Position numbers and translations under genes: made by a program. A stretch of DNA of 64,000 nt, from positions 18,815,037 to 18,879,036 of the forward strand of contig NW_019211454.1 in assembly GCF_002443255.2 (NCBI RefSeq). Reading direction: 5' to 3'. The notes under the pieces are model-generated. The model ran no database searches and was not told where the DNA came from. It saw nothing but the letters and a program-made list of their open reading frames with translations. Each line of letters begins with the position of its first letter. Position 1 is the stretch's first letter. This document shows, piece by piece, positions 46,491 through 59,388 of this stretch. Origin of the DNA: Varroa destructor (taxonomy: Eukaryota; Arthropoda; Arachnida; Mesostigmata; Varroidae).

Positions 46491-49400
46491 TACTGTCAAT
46501 TAAAACCTGGACAATTACCTGCCGGCCGGCCAGTCAACGCGCTTAAAAGGGATCCCACTGGCTTTTAATGTTTCTTCTTCAAAAACTAATCGATTTTACT
46601 CACTGACACTTAGCAGTTACTTTTTGCTAATTAGTTGAACGAAGCTCATCTCGAAATACACTAACACAGAGACAAATAGTGGGTGGTTGCTAGAGGTCCG
46701 CTAAATGCCAGATGCGTCTGGTGTTTGGGAACTTCATGGCCTATGGTAGGACCATCTGTACGAAGGTATTTGAATAGGCCACGCCGTGGTGTGCTTTTTT
46801 GAATTTATAGTTTCGTGAACGTCGATCTTAACAACCATCATCCCTAAAGCCGAGTTGGCATTATTGAGATGAATGATTCTGCATTTGTCGGCCTGCTTTA
46901 CCGAATTGAATACGCTCTTTTGCAGCTGTACTCAGCGTGGAATGTGAGCGATCATTTGTAGATTTAGACATAAATGCCTAAATCTTCTATAGAGGTTTCG
47001 TTACAGTTGGCCCGTCGGTGATACCAGACCCTATCTCCAATGGACCTACAAATCAAATGGCATGGACGGGATAATTTATAGCTTCGATTATAAATAAGAG
47101 CCGGATGTTTGAATAAGTAAAGGCCACGGCTTCTTTCTTCGCGATATTTTAATTAATTTATATTCAGTTTATTTATTTATCACTAACAATATCCCAGCGC
47201 ATTGGGTATATGACAATGTGAACTTAGCCGTTCGAAGCGAGTTATGAAAGGATCGTCCTACCGACTGCATTCCTGCCAGAGTCGTTATTTTGAGGGATTT
47301 AAAAGTCTTCCAGTTCTTCTGCAGAATCAAAAACGTAACTTCAAAGCTTCGTCACAGAAGGGGCGTCAAAGTAGTGCGAAATCCAACCGCAATTGTTAGT
47401 GCATCCGTAACACCCCAGTGCGTATGAAGCTAGTTAGTTGGTAAATCGTTTGCCCAGAGTTAGTTAGTGCTGACAATAGCTAGCTGTGGTTTTTAAGAAC
47501 GACGAAATGGGCTTACTTGTTTCGGGGCTAAACGCGCGTTAGTGAATACAGTGAAAACGTTTAAAGATCTTTGCAGCCGCAATACGCCTGCTATTACCTG
47601 TTATAACAGTTATTTTCTATCAGTATGCTGCGACGAAAACGAAGGTACCTTTAATGAGCGCTTTGGAAAGCTTGTTAGGTCATTGATGGATAGAACGAAG
47701 GCAAAAAGGAGCAAGTTATTCCATAGCAATTCTAGAAAAGAAGCCGGGCTTAAGACCTGCAACTTCTAACTAAACAATACAATTTGTTGTTGCAAACGGT
47801 TGAGCGTATCGGGAAATTAGCCTCGCCTGCGGATATTAGCGGGGTCGATCTACAATTGGACTCGTCATCTGAACCCATCCCTGCCGCATGATGCAAGAGA
47901 GCGTTGAAAATCTCAGTCATTCACCACAGAAGACTATATGGTTTATAGGCTGCTAATTAAACACCCGCCTGTTGCTCGCGATTTTTCAGATGCGAGTTTG
48001 GTTCAGGTGAAGAGACACGCAGAGGTCAGTCTCACGTTGCTGTGGCCTTATTTTCCTGGCTTTACTCAGGGACGACTTCATGTCGAAAGGAGTTAACGTC
48101 AGCAGACCACTTCGACCTGACATACTATGCGGTGCAGGCTTGCGTCTCCACCAAGTGAGGACTCAACCTTGCCAATTCGTTAAACGTACATGTCACTGAA
48201 ATCTTCACACAACAGTCCATTACGACTTAAGAATGATGATGTGGTAACATCTTTTGGTCTGTATGGCCGACAGCTTTCAATGCGCTCTTTGATTTGCGTT
48301 GAAGAGACTACTCTTAAGATTTCTGCGGTCTCGATGGCTATCGTCAAACATAAATCAGAAAAAGTCCGGCCCAGCGCGCATTCCCCACAGCATTCAAAAG
48401 CGTTCCGATACAACGCCTTATATATTGACGCCCGCAAAAAAAAAGTACTTGCTGATGATCAACGATATTATGCGAAACACTTCTACACGAGAATGGCCGA
48501 ACCAGAAGACTGTTAACTGGTCAGGGGGAAGCCAGCTTCATGATCCAAACAGTTTGTAGTCCTAATTAGTAAAGATTTGGACTGGTATAAATTAGGATAT
48601 GAAAGAGCCACGAGCATTTTGGGCCTATTTGACTACTTTCGTAGTTTCCGCACATCCCTGGATGGCCTACATAATGGTGTAGTCGGTGACTCAACATAAG
48701 TTTCAAAAACTGTGTGCATTTTAGCATTGGTATTTGCTACGTGTAAAATTTTTAAACGATGTATTTATGGAGGTACTCTATGCAAAGGGCCCCACTTGTC
48801 CGCAAACAAACCACCGGCGTACCGGTCTACTCAACCGATAGTCTTCACTCATAGGTCACAATTGTATCTGATGATACGGTTTTATGTTGGAATAACATCC
48901 AACTTGCCAATTTCGTATAGCGGGCACGCTTTTTCTTTAAATAACGAATACGAAATGGCCGGTCAGCTGGAAACAAGGTTATCTCGAGCGCCTACGCTTA
49001 CCTCTTTGACCCAGTAAGTTCCGCAAAGAAGTGTCTATCTGGTGGTTAAAAGGAGCTGGACAAGCGCCTGAATTGGACGAATTTTTCACTTGCTTTTTTT
49101 TTGCACCTTACATAAAGGAAAGACTGGTAATATCTTCACTTTTAGACAACCAAATCTCCCAATCGATTTGTCAAGCGTCGACAACACTGTTACGGACGCT
49201 TGTCAGTAGATTACATCGGCACTCCGAAACAACTGTTTCATGTGACACCATTACCATCCCAAGAAGGCTACACGTAGAAAGCAATAGATTGATATCAGCG
49301 ACCTGCCAGAAATAGAACGGGATACCGAAACATTGGCCGTAATAGGACGGTATGTAGTGGTGCCGAATTACCGGAAGATTAGATGAAGTAAAACCCGTGG

Positions 49401-51699
49401 TTATAGCGGACTTCATTCGATTTGAGAAAGCGAGGCTACAGTGACCCCGCTGACCCACAGTTCCCAGCCAATATTCTCCATGCGTGATTATCTATAGACC
49501 TTTTAAACGGCCACAGACTCTGGCTTACAGGGTTCGGCGTCTGTCACAGCCAGTTCGCCCAGTGAGACCTAGTTCACGTCCCGACAACTAGCCAAAAAGA
49601 CGTGCACACACCCCCGAAATAAAAGTATACAAAAAACGTATAAACTTGAAGGTTGAGACGCCCTAAGTACAGTCGAACCTGCACAATGCTTCGCTGGAAA
49701 TATTTCATGTTTTACTTTGGTGTCTAACCGTTTACCTAAAAAAAAGCTGTCACAAAGTCGAACCAAATTCAACTGGAGGGGAATGAGGTGGTAACGCTCG
49801 GTATGACTGTTTGAAATTGTCATACGAATAAAGCCGCGTTAACATTATATAACTAACTGCTTCATTTTATTTGTCAGCAAACAAGCGCGACGTTTGGGTA
49901 AAAACTAGTACGTTTTTTGAAGGCTGGTTGCTAATTCCGAACAGAACTCCAACGGCTAAACTTTGAGGTTACCCGAAAGGTGTCAAAGACTTGTTCTCTA
50001 TTCTACGAACTTGATACATTTCCTATTTCTTTAACAAGATCCCATAATCACTACGTCCACACTTCGACGCCGATTGGGTCCGAAGAAAACTACATTAGCC
50101 ATTGTCTAATTTCAATTTTTCTGATTATTCTGAGATACAATAAATACAAACACTTCACCCAAGAGTCGACCATGGCGTAAGATGTCAGATTTACCAACAG
50201 CGAACAGGAAATTATTCATGACATGACCGATGCCACCATAGCTTTGGTAGTGACATCAAGTTTGAATATCGGCCTATGCGTTATAAATAACGGAACACAA
50301 ATGAAGTTCTCGTTGCACTTCATGTCACAAGATGTAACTCGAAAAGACCTTTTTGTGAGCCGTTAATAGTGGCTGGGTCGGACCGCGTTTACTCGCTCTG
50401 ATCCATTTATACGTAAATGACTTAACAGCTACGCTGACGAGAATTACGTCCTATAGTGAAAACCATGCTACGTAGGTTGAAAGTTTTTCCTACCGATGAG
50501 TGAAGTACGCTTGTGTGGAGAATAAATTTTTCAAACGATTGTATATACTCAACAAGAATACTATAAATCCCCTCCTGAATCAACAAAGGAAGTTCATTGA
50601 TCTATAATAATATAGCAAAGAGAACACTTACAGTGGATCACAATAGTCGAGCATGATGAGACCGATTGAAATCCAGTCGATGTCAGGCGCTTGTCAACGA
50701 GGAATTATTATACAGGCGACGTCTGCAGCACCGTACTGCTAGTGGGGATCTGACAATATTTGAGCCACAATGTATTCTTTGCGTTTACTGATTTTTTAAT
50801 TTGTCCCAACGCAGGGTAATATTATAAAACCAAAGTATCAGACAGCACACTGACGTGTCGCAGATCCGTTTTTCCGTAAGTTTCGCGCGAGTCCGCAGTT
50901 GTCCTCTTCCAGTTCTACTGCAGTTTATATACAGATCGTTTAACGTATTAATGGCATCGTTCACTTTCACTGAGATATAACAATAACAGCTTATTATTGA
51001 ATAGTGGCCTCAACGTAATAGCAGTTGTCTGTCAGCTGTTTATTGGTGAATCCGTGAGGAGAATGTTACTGAAAGCACTGATAGATTGTACTCACCAGCC
51101 CCGTTGAAACTTCGATCTAGATAGTATTGACAATACACAGAGTTAAGTGAGAGCACGTTTTTTCTAGCTAATTTCCAGAAGATTTTGCGTGATTTCCAGA
51201 TTTCACGTGAGAAGAATCAATAACCTAAGCAAATCGAAATACTTAACACTTCATTAGTGCACGCTTCTCACGCAATTGTTGTATTGCCCTTGAACTTCAC
51301 TGACTGACCTCGCGATTCCACTCGTGTCCGCAGATCCGATGTTTTCCTTGTCGTGTTCAAGATACAGATGTGTATCTATGGGGCGAACTAACTAACTCCT
51401 CGTGGCAATAAACTTTCAATCAGCTTTCAGTCTAGCTTACCCAGCGTGTTTCTCCGTTTTACTTTGAATGTCCGTCCTCTTTCAGTCGCGGCGCGCGCTG
51501 ACACGCTCTGCTAATGACGGAACGAACTAGAATAACAAACAGCAACAACAACAACAACAACAATAATAATAATAATAACAGTAGAATGAACTAAGCTAGC
51601 AGATGACAAAAGCTCTCAGCTTTCTAACAGCTCCAAAAACAAAAGAACACGAAGCATAGGGTCGAAACGCTGACTGCCACTCCACACAATGACCACTAC
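46491..51699. other. Stretch without a confident gene
   Basis: The first few hundred bases should hold the promoter and 5' UTR of the secreted protein gene, including a GGCCGGCC block near 46523. Beyond 47 kb many 60-108 codon frames are open on both strands at once, for example 48190-48516 plus and 48180-48437 minus. They show no family motif. A (CAA)n(TAA)n tract ends the stretch at 51543-51579. Confidence 0.45.
51543..51579. repeat. (CAA)n(TAA)n compound microsatellite
   Basis: About seven CAA units pass directly into about five TAA units, just before the GC-rich island. Confidence 0.9.
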
Positions 51700-52300
51700 T
51701 ACACCTCATCTAGTAGCAATAGGGTGCCAGCGCGGTAGCTCCACTCGGACCAAGCTCCCTACCCAAATAGCCAGAAGCAAGACAGTTTCTTCTGCTGATA
51801 CTAGTGCCGTATCGCTATCCAAAAAGCTCCTGCTACAGAATCCAACACACAGTGCACAGCGGTTCTGGATAGAATAGGCCAGAATATTGGATGTTCCTGT
51901 CTGTGTACGACGATGTCTACAGGAACCGGTTGGGCCTGCACACCGGGTGGCTTCCACGAGGACACTTCCAATGCAACGCGTACTATCAGCTAAGCAGCGC
52001 TGTCCCGTTGTGTTATTTCGTCTATGTCGATCCACGCCTCTGGCTGACTGGTTGGAGTGTTCGAACGGTGAAGTGCTGACCGCTATGCTATTGTCGCTTA
52101 TTGTTGCTAATGTTTTGACTGCTGTTAAGGCAGCAATACTGGTCTCAGCATCAATCAACGTTTAGCAGAGACACACAAAAGCTGCTGTTTCGTTCCTACG
52201 TCAGCTTATACGTAAGCCGAGTACCGGCCGGCAGATAAAGTTTGACACGACCACTAATTTAGCCAGCCGCCTGCTAAATAGGAGTAAAGCGCGAGTTGAC

Positions 52301-52330
52301 GGCGGCGGCGGCGGCCGCGGCGGCGGCGGT
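52301..52330. repeat. (GGC)n tract
   Basis: Ten trinucleotides, interrupted once by GGCCGC. GC-rich triplet runs like this are typical of 5' UTRs. Confidence 0.9.
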
Positions 52331-52596
52331 TGTGGCGACCAACGACAAACAACGAACTAACCAACCGATTGATAGATGACGGCGGTCGTCGCTTCTATAT
52401 CAATTGCGGTTCGCGCTCACAGCAGCGGCAGCAGACACTCGAACAGCCACAGGCCAGACGCATTGGACAGTGGAACCCTCACGCCAATGGTGGCCGCCAA
52501 CGCTGAAAGTGTGGTGCCGAAGAGAAGAAGGAGATGGAGAGCCGCGGGTCGTGCGAGAGGGAAAAAAACAGCGGTAGCTGCTGTTGCTGCTGCAAG

Positions 52597-52636
52597 ATGA
52601 TGGGAGCTTGGGTAGACAAGCAGGACGTCACTCCGG
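52597..52636 (+). CDS. Candidate first coding exon in a GC-rich island
   Basis: ATGATGG opens the short frame MMGAWVDKQDVTPG and is cut by a consensus donor G|GTGAGT at 52637, phase 1. Without splicing the frame stops at a TGA about eight codons later. The setting, a GC-rich CpG-bearing segment with a (GGC)n tract upstream, is what a 5' exon of a broadly expressed gene looks like. No matching second exon was identified in the window. Confidence 0.27.
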
Positions 52637-52884
52637 GTGAGTCGGCGGTGAATTGCTGACACTATCTTTGGTTCGTTCTGGCGGCGGCGCTCTCATGCGA
52701 GCCGCCTGGAGCAGGCGACCTAGAAAAGGGAAAGGGCAGCCGACGAGGCTGGGAGAAGGTGACGCGCAAACATACGGCACTGGATGCCTGGCTAAATAGC
52801 TGGACGATGAATTTAGTGCCCGTAAAAGCGCAGCGGGTAACATTTCTACCGAGTAAACTAAGAGACAGTCGGTGAGCTGGTCTA

Positions 52885-52895
52885 GGTTCGAATCC
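52885..52895 (+). other. tRNA-like B box GGTTCGAATCC
   Basis: This is a second copy of the same 11-base word as at 23600, again with AGACAGT shortly before it. The T stem does not close and no cloverleaf can be drawn, so it is not annotated as a tRNA. It produces the usual spurious minus-strand MPGFEPR frame. Confidence 0.3.
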
Positions 52896-55050
52896 GGGCA
52901 TAAACCTACAGTTCGTTTTGTGTTAGAAGAAACCGCGAGCCATCTGAAACAGTATCTTAACTCCTAAAACACCTGGCGCAATTTACGAAAAACAAGCGAA
53001 GGTTATCTCCTCGTAGATTTGAACTAATAAACTAAGGCTTGAGATCCTAGATCTTACATGCACGCACCTCAAATTGACATTTTTTTTCTATTTTCTCTAT
53101 TCATACTAGTGAAAAATTAGACTGCCAAACTGATTAAATAATTTGGTCCCCACATAAAATCGGACGGAAATTCTTTCACCGTGTATAACTAGCATCAAAT
53201 GAAATTTCCCAAATCGCTGTCAGTGGAGGCTTCTTAGAAAAACGCTGCAAAAGCACTCTGAGAAATCAGGACGAATTATCGTAAGGACAAGGAAAATTAC
53301 TAGCAAAATACGAGTTCTATAATATTCTTGATCCTATCGACAAAGCATCAAAAAGAAATTAAAAAAATCTACATTGGTACTACAAATTAACAAACAAAAT
53401 CCAAAAAGAGTTCCGTAAAACTAACGTCTCTCGCTCCAGGCAGAAAAATATTGAAAAGGAGAAGTACAGATAGTGAAAGCAAAGTAGAAAATGTGCTTCT
53501 GTTCGCAAGTAGAATATATCAGGAGCTTGGTAAAGAACAAAAACGTCTGTGTTACAAAGTAGGCTGTCTTTTTCTGCCTTTTATATGGGGTGTCTTCGAG
53601 AAATTGTATACAGTTTAAATTAGTATAATCCTATTTCTTACTTACATACGCTTCAGATTTAAATAGTAAGGAATCGATATAAAGTGAACTGTTAATTAAA
53701 AATAGCACTGCATGCTCTAAAACCTCTGTGTCCCATGTATTCGAAATACCTATATTTAGAGTCGATGACATTTATTGACAAGTAATATCGTTCTATTCGT
53801 TTGGAAACATTAGTTTTATTTAAAATGCTAAAATTAGAAAAAAAAAAATGAAAAAAAAGATTCATGCTAAATGTTGCTCTTCGATACCACACCTTTCGAT
53901 TGAATGTCGATAACGTATTACAGAAATGTTCAACTTGTGCCCAGCTGTACGACTTTAATTGAACGTATGCATTGAATTTTTATGACTGGTAAACATTGGA
54001 AACTTTCGTAATAGTGACACTTTAACCCGGATCCTAATTACTCTATGAACACTCGATGGACAATCTCAGCGAGATATATCAGCGACGAGACGGCAATCCA
54101 AAGATAAAGAAAGTATGTCTTCTTTAGCACAAATAATGAACGATTTTGCCTAGACTTTCTTGTTTTTAAATTGCAAAGATCTGGTAAAGAACAATATTCT
54201 ACTAAGCCTCACTGTGATTGCTAAAGAAAACAAATAAACAAATAATTAAACAGAGACCAAGGACATACTCTCGTATCTGTCATTCCTTGCTTGTAAGAAC
54301 GGCTTTACAGCTTCACCGTATCGATGTTATATTAATTTTCTACCTAATTAAAAGTAGGTGTGGACTTTTGTTGTTGAGAGGTGTTGAGATCATACACTAT
54401 TTACTACTGTGATATTACGGGACGTTGACCAGCGTCTTCTGACTGGGGAGCAATAACCCCAATGAAAATTATACTTATTTTTCTGACTCTGGCCATGCGT
54501 CAGTACGTGTTTTAGTGCTAATTTAACTTCAAGGGGAACAGAGGAGGGCCTGCCACACCTTTTTTCGGATTCTACAAAATGTCAAGACACTTCTTATAAA
54601 CCAGACCGCTTTCTACGGTCTGATGTTTACGTCACTTATCTGTACGCGGCTGTGATACCGGGGGATTTTAAGCTGACGCACATAATGCAGGTCAAAAACT
54701 ACAGAACTTTAACTCTTTTATTTTTTCAGGAAAAGTCTTCTCGCATTAAATATAACATAGAAAATTACGTTGATACCCGCAATAACCAAGTGCTATTTAT
54801 TGGAAGGTGCATATTGTTTAGATTTCATTACACTTGTGGATTGAGACTAAAGTACATGTCGTAGCTAGAAAATTTATTTAAAATAGCTACAGAAATTATT
54901 ACATTTAGAAGGTATTCTAGCGGCACGCTAGCGTTTGTCTAGTAACAAGATATGGGCAAAACTCGAGCTAAAACTTTTTTTTTAGCTGGCCTACATTTTG
55001 CAATACCTATCATTACTCCTACTCTTATTCTTAAACTAATTAATTAATGG

Positions 55051-55081
<31 letters not shown>
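55051..55081. repeat. (ATA)10 microsatellite
   Basis: Uninterrupted trinucleotide run. It encodes the poly-Tyr of a spurious minus-strand ORF. Confidence 0.95.
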
Positions 55082-55082
<1 letters not shown>

Positions 55083-58000
55083 TAATCATTATTTTCTTTC
55101 TAGATCGCACCTTCTGGCGCACAAAGAAACAATATTTTAGTTTAGGGTAACATTCTAATCTGTTTGGCCCACACGTGTTTCTATACATCATTTTACTTCT
55201 TCTACACATATTTGTATAAACATTCTTTATGTTCCAAAAATTCCAGGTATGACCGTGCATATGTACGAGTACGTTTAACTAGTTGGATATTAAAATTTGA
55301 TTAAGTTGAATATATAGCTTTACAAAACTTACAAATACAGCTTTCATCAAGTTTGTCATACTGTGGAACTTCACGAACAAGGTTGTAAAACTTATACATT
55401 ATGAAACGTGTTACAATCTGGCGATTACTCACTTGTTTCCAGCTCCATAAATCTTAACGAATTGATCTACGCCTATCAATTCGTGTTGTTCTTTGTGTAT
55501 AATGCCCTATACGTTCCGGGGAGGCTAAACGTTTTTCGCAGATTTTCCATAAATATCAGATTGGCGGTAAATAGGCAGAAGAAGCGGCTGCAAGTTCGAA
55601 AGCTGCTTTAGGGTCTATGAACATTGAGTAGAAGGGCTGATTAGAACAACTGAGTTGTGTCTCTATTTCGTCTATGAAGACCTTATATGCACTTGCTCTT
55701 CATCTACAAACACGATACACATACTTTTTATTGGGTAACGCTTTTCGGGAAAGGAATTAACTTTCGTACGAGCATGATTGATAGAAATTTCGAGACGCAA
55801 CTTGCAATCCCTCTATAAGACTTCGGATCGGTGGGGTCCTGCCTATGGAAGCAACCACTATGGCGCAATCTCTCCACATTGCCGTGATACTTGCGTTAGT
55901 CATGCGCACGTAAAACAAAGCAGTCTAGCGAAATCGCTACCTCTATCGATTACTAGGCCGCGACCTTAAACACCTTGAAGTATCGTTGCATATATTCGTA
56001 TAGAGGTCCTTCGAATAACAAAAGTGGTACGGTGTGATGAAAAAGAACTAGGTCAGAAAAAGCGAAATTTCTCAATGGAAGCAGGGGATCGCTGCGACTG
56101 GGTAGCGGGCTGGCGGGTGGATACCGGGGTAACTGTGGCGAAAATTTAAGGCTGATTATAACCCATCAGTGTGACGTCATCAAATTACGAAGTCATTCGA
56201 ACAACCCCATAGAGCAAATAAAGCACACAAATAAATTCACTGCAACGGATAGTTTTGACTGGACAATAGATCGAACATTGAATGTAACATCAGTTAAGTA
56301 GTACAGACTAATAAGGTAACTTTAGTAAAACAATAGAACTATGGAGACATTTCCATAGGAGACTAACGTTCGTTGGGTGTTACATCAGTGAATTGGGTTA
56401 ACTGAATCAATCAACAGCGAACGCCGCGCTGAATGTGGCTACAAGTCAATCTGCTATACCTGATCTCATTGCAGCCTCATAGAATGAATTAAGTTTTTCC
56501 AGGCTATACATAGTCTTATACTCAAAGGGGTTGTGGGTGAAATTACAGCCATTCTTCTTTAATACTGAGTATTGAAAATACTGCATACCGAGGGAATAAT
56601 AATTTCAACCCTTTTTAAGCTACTTATTTGTCGAAGATTTGTCAAATATAAAAATGGAAAATTTCTCATTTTGGCCTTTTTATAAAGTAAGCAACGAAAT
56701 GCATTGAAAAAAAAAAGTACATTTGAACATTTCGACTTCGAAAGGCTGAAGGATACTGTTTTATGTTTAAAGGGTTCAATCCGTAAAGAATACTGGACTA
56801 AATATAAAGAACGAATTAAATACAATGTGACCTAACCTAGGGAGCACGATAAAGCATCTGGAATACAGGGCGTATGTGACGGGGGAACGTTATAGCTATC
56901 GTAGGGTAAAATATTTTTTGGGCGACTAAAGTTCCAGGCTCCCGTCACATACTGAGTCAGAACGATTATGTAAAATGCGTCTGTATTTTATACATATGGA
57001 TGAAGCGAATTTGTTTGGTGATATTTTAGAAACTATGCTGAAGGCAAAGTCAAATAAATACCTGCATTATTACAGCAGGATTTTTGAGGTATCTCAATGG
57101 TACAAAGGAATGACTGTAAAAATGTAAGCGATAAGTGAAGTCACGCGAGCTATCGTTTACGTTTGGCTGGGCACAACGTCAACAAATCAGATTCGTAATA
57201 AGTTAATCGAAAGAGAAGCTGGCACAAATTGGGCCGTTGTGCAGGGCTTTTGTATCCCTCCGTCAAAGTTCATTAAGTCGGGAAATAAAATTTCGATTGG
57301 ATCATTCCGAGTACAACAAACTCTCAAGAAAATTACCGCTAAAAGTCAGGTCTGCGGTTGGGATACAACTTACGGACACGCGAAATGATGTCGGTTCAAG
57401 ATCGGACGTCTCATTTCGTGGTCGAGTCAAGCGCTTGACACAATGTTTTTTGGCGATACCGGGCATGAAGTTCGAAACCATTCAGCGTATGTTAGATTGG
57501 GTGTGGCACGAATCTAACACCTTCTACTTAGAATAACTAACTCCAGCAGAGTGACACCATTGTACTCAATGGCAGAGTGATAGCAGTAGAAGACAAAGGC
57601 ACACCCGTCAGCTGAGGTATAGTTGATATTAGCTTGTCAACGAATCGGAGTACCTAAGTAAATGGGCGATAAGGCGGACGTAGGGCGAAATCCGCAGACC
57701 AGTCTCTTGAACGGTGACATTTTTCGAGTTATTCAAGTTTCGTTTGGAATTATCGACTGACCTTGCACCGAAGTTACCTGACAGTGTGTTAACCGTAAGG
57801 CCTTCATTTCTGCTGCGTTCGAGAGTGCTTCCCTACGTTAAATAATTTTCCATTTTCGTTTATTTTTAACTGGTTAGAAAAGCGAATTTCTCATATAATA
57901 CTCTTTACTATATTATTACATTATTCAGAGTCAATTATTCTGCAATGGTTTTTGCTATACTCGCGGGGAGTTGCCAGTCAATTTTTGGGATTGAATATTT

Positions 58001-58587
58001 CTAAGAAAAAATAAAGATTAACGATGTTATCTATGATTTCTAGCAATTTTTCGACCATTTTTATTGAGATTTTCTTGTTTAAATGATAGCATAAATATGA
58101 GTTTAAACATACCTAGAGAAACGGTTAAGAATTCATATATACGTGCTCTGCAAACTGTAGAGACACCATTACAGCAACATGACGAGTGTCCATAGATAAA
58201 CACAAACAATATGAATCGTAGACACGCCTTAGAATCATGCATGATAATAACCGTCACAAATTATTCACGTTTGCAGACTACTGCTATCGCCTACTGATTG
58301 ATCGATAAAAGTAGGTTCGCTGAAACCATCGTTGAAGATGAATCACCCACAAAGCACACCTGTATATCAAGCTTGATTCCCGCGCTATTTTGGAATTGCA
58401 TCGGTTGCGGGTTCTTCGTTTGAAGGAACATAAATCGATCTACATTGTAGATAATCAGGCACCTTCACCCGTTCAGCGGTTAATTTATACTGGAGGCACA
58501 GCGACCTGGCGGCTATTCAGTCGGGCCACATCACGCCAAGCAAGATTCTCTGTCTTGCCAAACTTGAATTTAGGCCTATTCGGAAGC

Positions 58588-59388
58588 ATGCATATATTTT
58601 CCAGAGAACGGTCTATCTCCATGGGTAGAAATCGGACGAAGATTTCGCCAAAACTTGTTTACTACAATACCATCAGCAGCCCATTGTCGCCAGCTCGGAG
58701 TGGATTGATTGCAACTAACGCGACCGGCGCTTTCAGGTCAAAGACTACCCAGCGCGTATGCCTAGTTGGCTTCAAGAAGCTGAGCGACTTCCATCGACTT
58801 TACGTTTGTTCTTTTCTGCGGATCGACATAACGCATCCTGCAGAATCAGAAGAGTCCCACTGGTTCTTCGTTCGGTTCTGGAGTGTGTGGATGATGGCAG
58901 TGCTTGCTTTGTACCTGGGCACAGTTCTCATGGACGAAACCCTGCGATCGCTTTCCCCTCGAGGTCAGTTCAATTTTATTATTTTTGCCCTTCTAATTTA
59001 CTCGACACACATGGAAGCGTTCGTCATAGCGAACCTCATGCGCGTGTGCCGCAAAAAATGGGTCGAGATAATAGCCGACTGCGAACGCCTCGAAGAGCGA
59101 ATGGTAGCGACCTCTAGCATGGCACAAAGTATGCGTTCATCAGCCCAATTCATCCTGTATATTCAATGGTTGATAATCGCGTTCAATTTTGGTATTAACA
59201 TTATCAACGATTTCGGCATGGGCATGTGGAACCACTATAACATTAAGATGACCGTTCATATGCAGGCAACGTGCTATATTTTTAGCTTTATCGGTGGGCT
59301 GATGATACCAAGCAATGCCACTGTCGCTCGCGTATGGATGATGTATTTCGGCCGCTTGTTTAGAACCTATATTCAACAAATAGCTAAG
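58588..59388 (+). CDS. Gr-like receptor, coding exon 1 (residues 1-267, helices 1-4)
   Basis: This exon holds the long N-terminal cytoplasmic part and helices 1 to 4, and ends with AAG before GTAAGG. The smaller ORF at 58758-59117 in another frame is a shadow of it. Confidence 0.88.

Larger units (their letters stand above)
51700..52900. promoter_or_regulatory. GC-rich, CpG-bearing segment, likely promoter or 5' UTR region
   Basis: This stretch stands out from the AT-rich surroundings. It is rich in CG dinucleotides, has (GGC)n at 52301-52330, and is open in several frames on both strands. Examples are the minus ORF 51706-52158 and the plus ORFs 51887-52165 and 51891-52079. Open frames on both strands are expected in GC-rich DNA where stop codons are rare, so I do not call any of them a gene. 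The low-complexity sequence and the candidate exon at 52597 suggest the start of a gene transcribed to the right. Confidence 0.4.
52637..58341. other. Stretch without a confident gene
   Basis: The stretch contains the tail of the GC-rich island, an (ATA)n tract at 55051-55081 and AT-rich sequence with A/T runs. The plus ORF 57237-57536 (99 codons, no ATG at its start) is protein-like in composition but unidentified. It might be an upstream exon or chance. No receptor-like or other family segment was seen here. Confidence 0.45.

Noticed and set aside
52376..52901. ORFs in the GC-rich island (52376-52600 plus, 52417-52662, 52628-52843 and 52662-52901 minus)
   Set aside because: Low-complexity Ala/Arg/Ser/Pro frames expected where stop codons are rare; one contains the spurious MPGFEPR word from the B box.
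57237..57536. 99-codon frame upstream of the receptor
   Set aside because: Starts only at TTG, shows no helix or Gr feature, and has no convincing splice sites linking it to the receptor.
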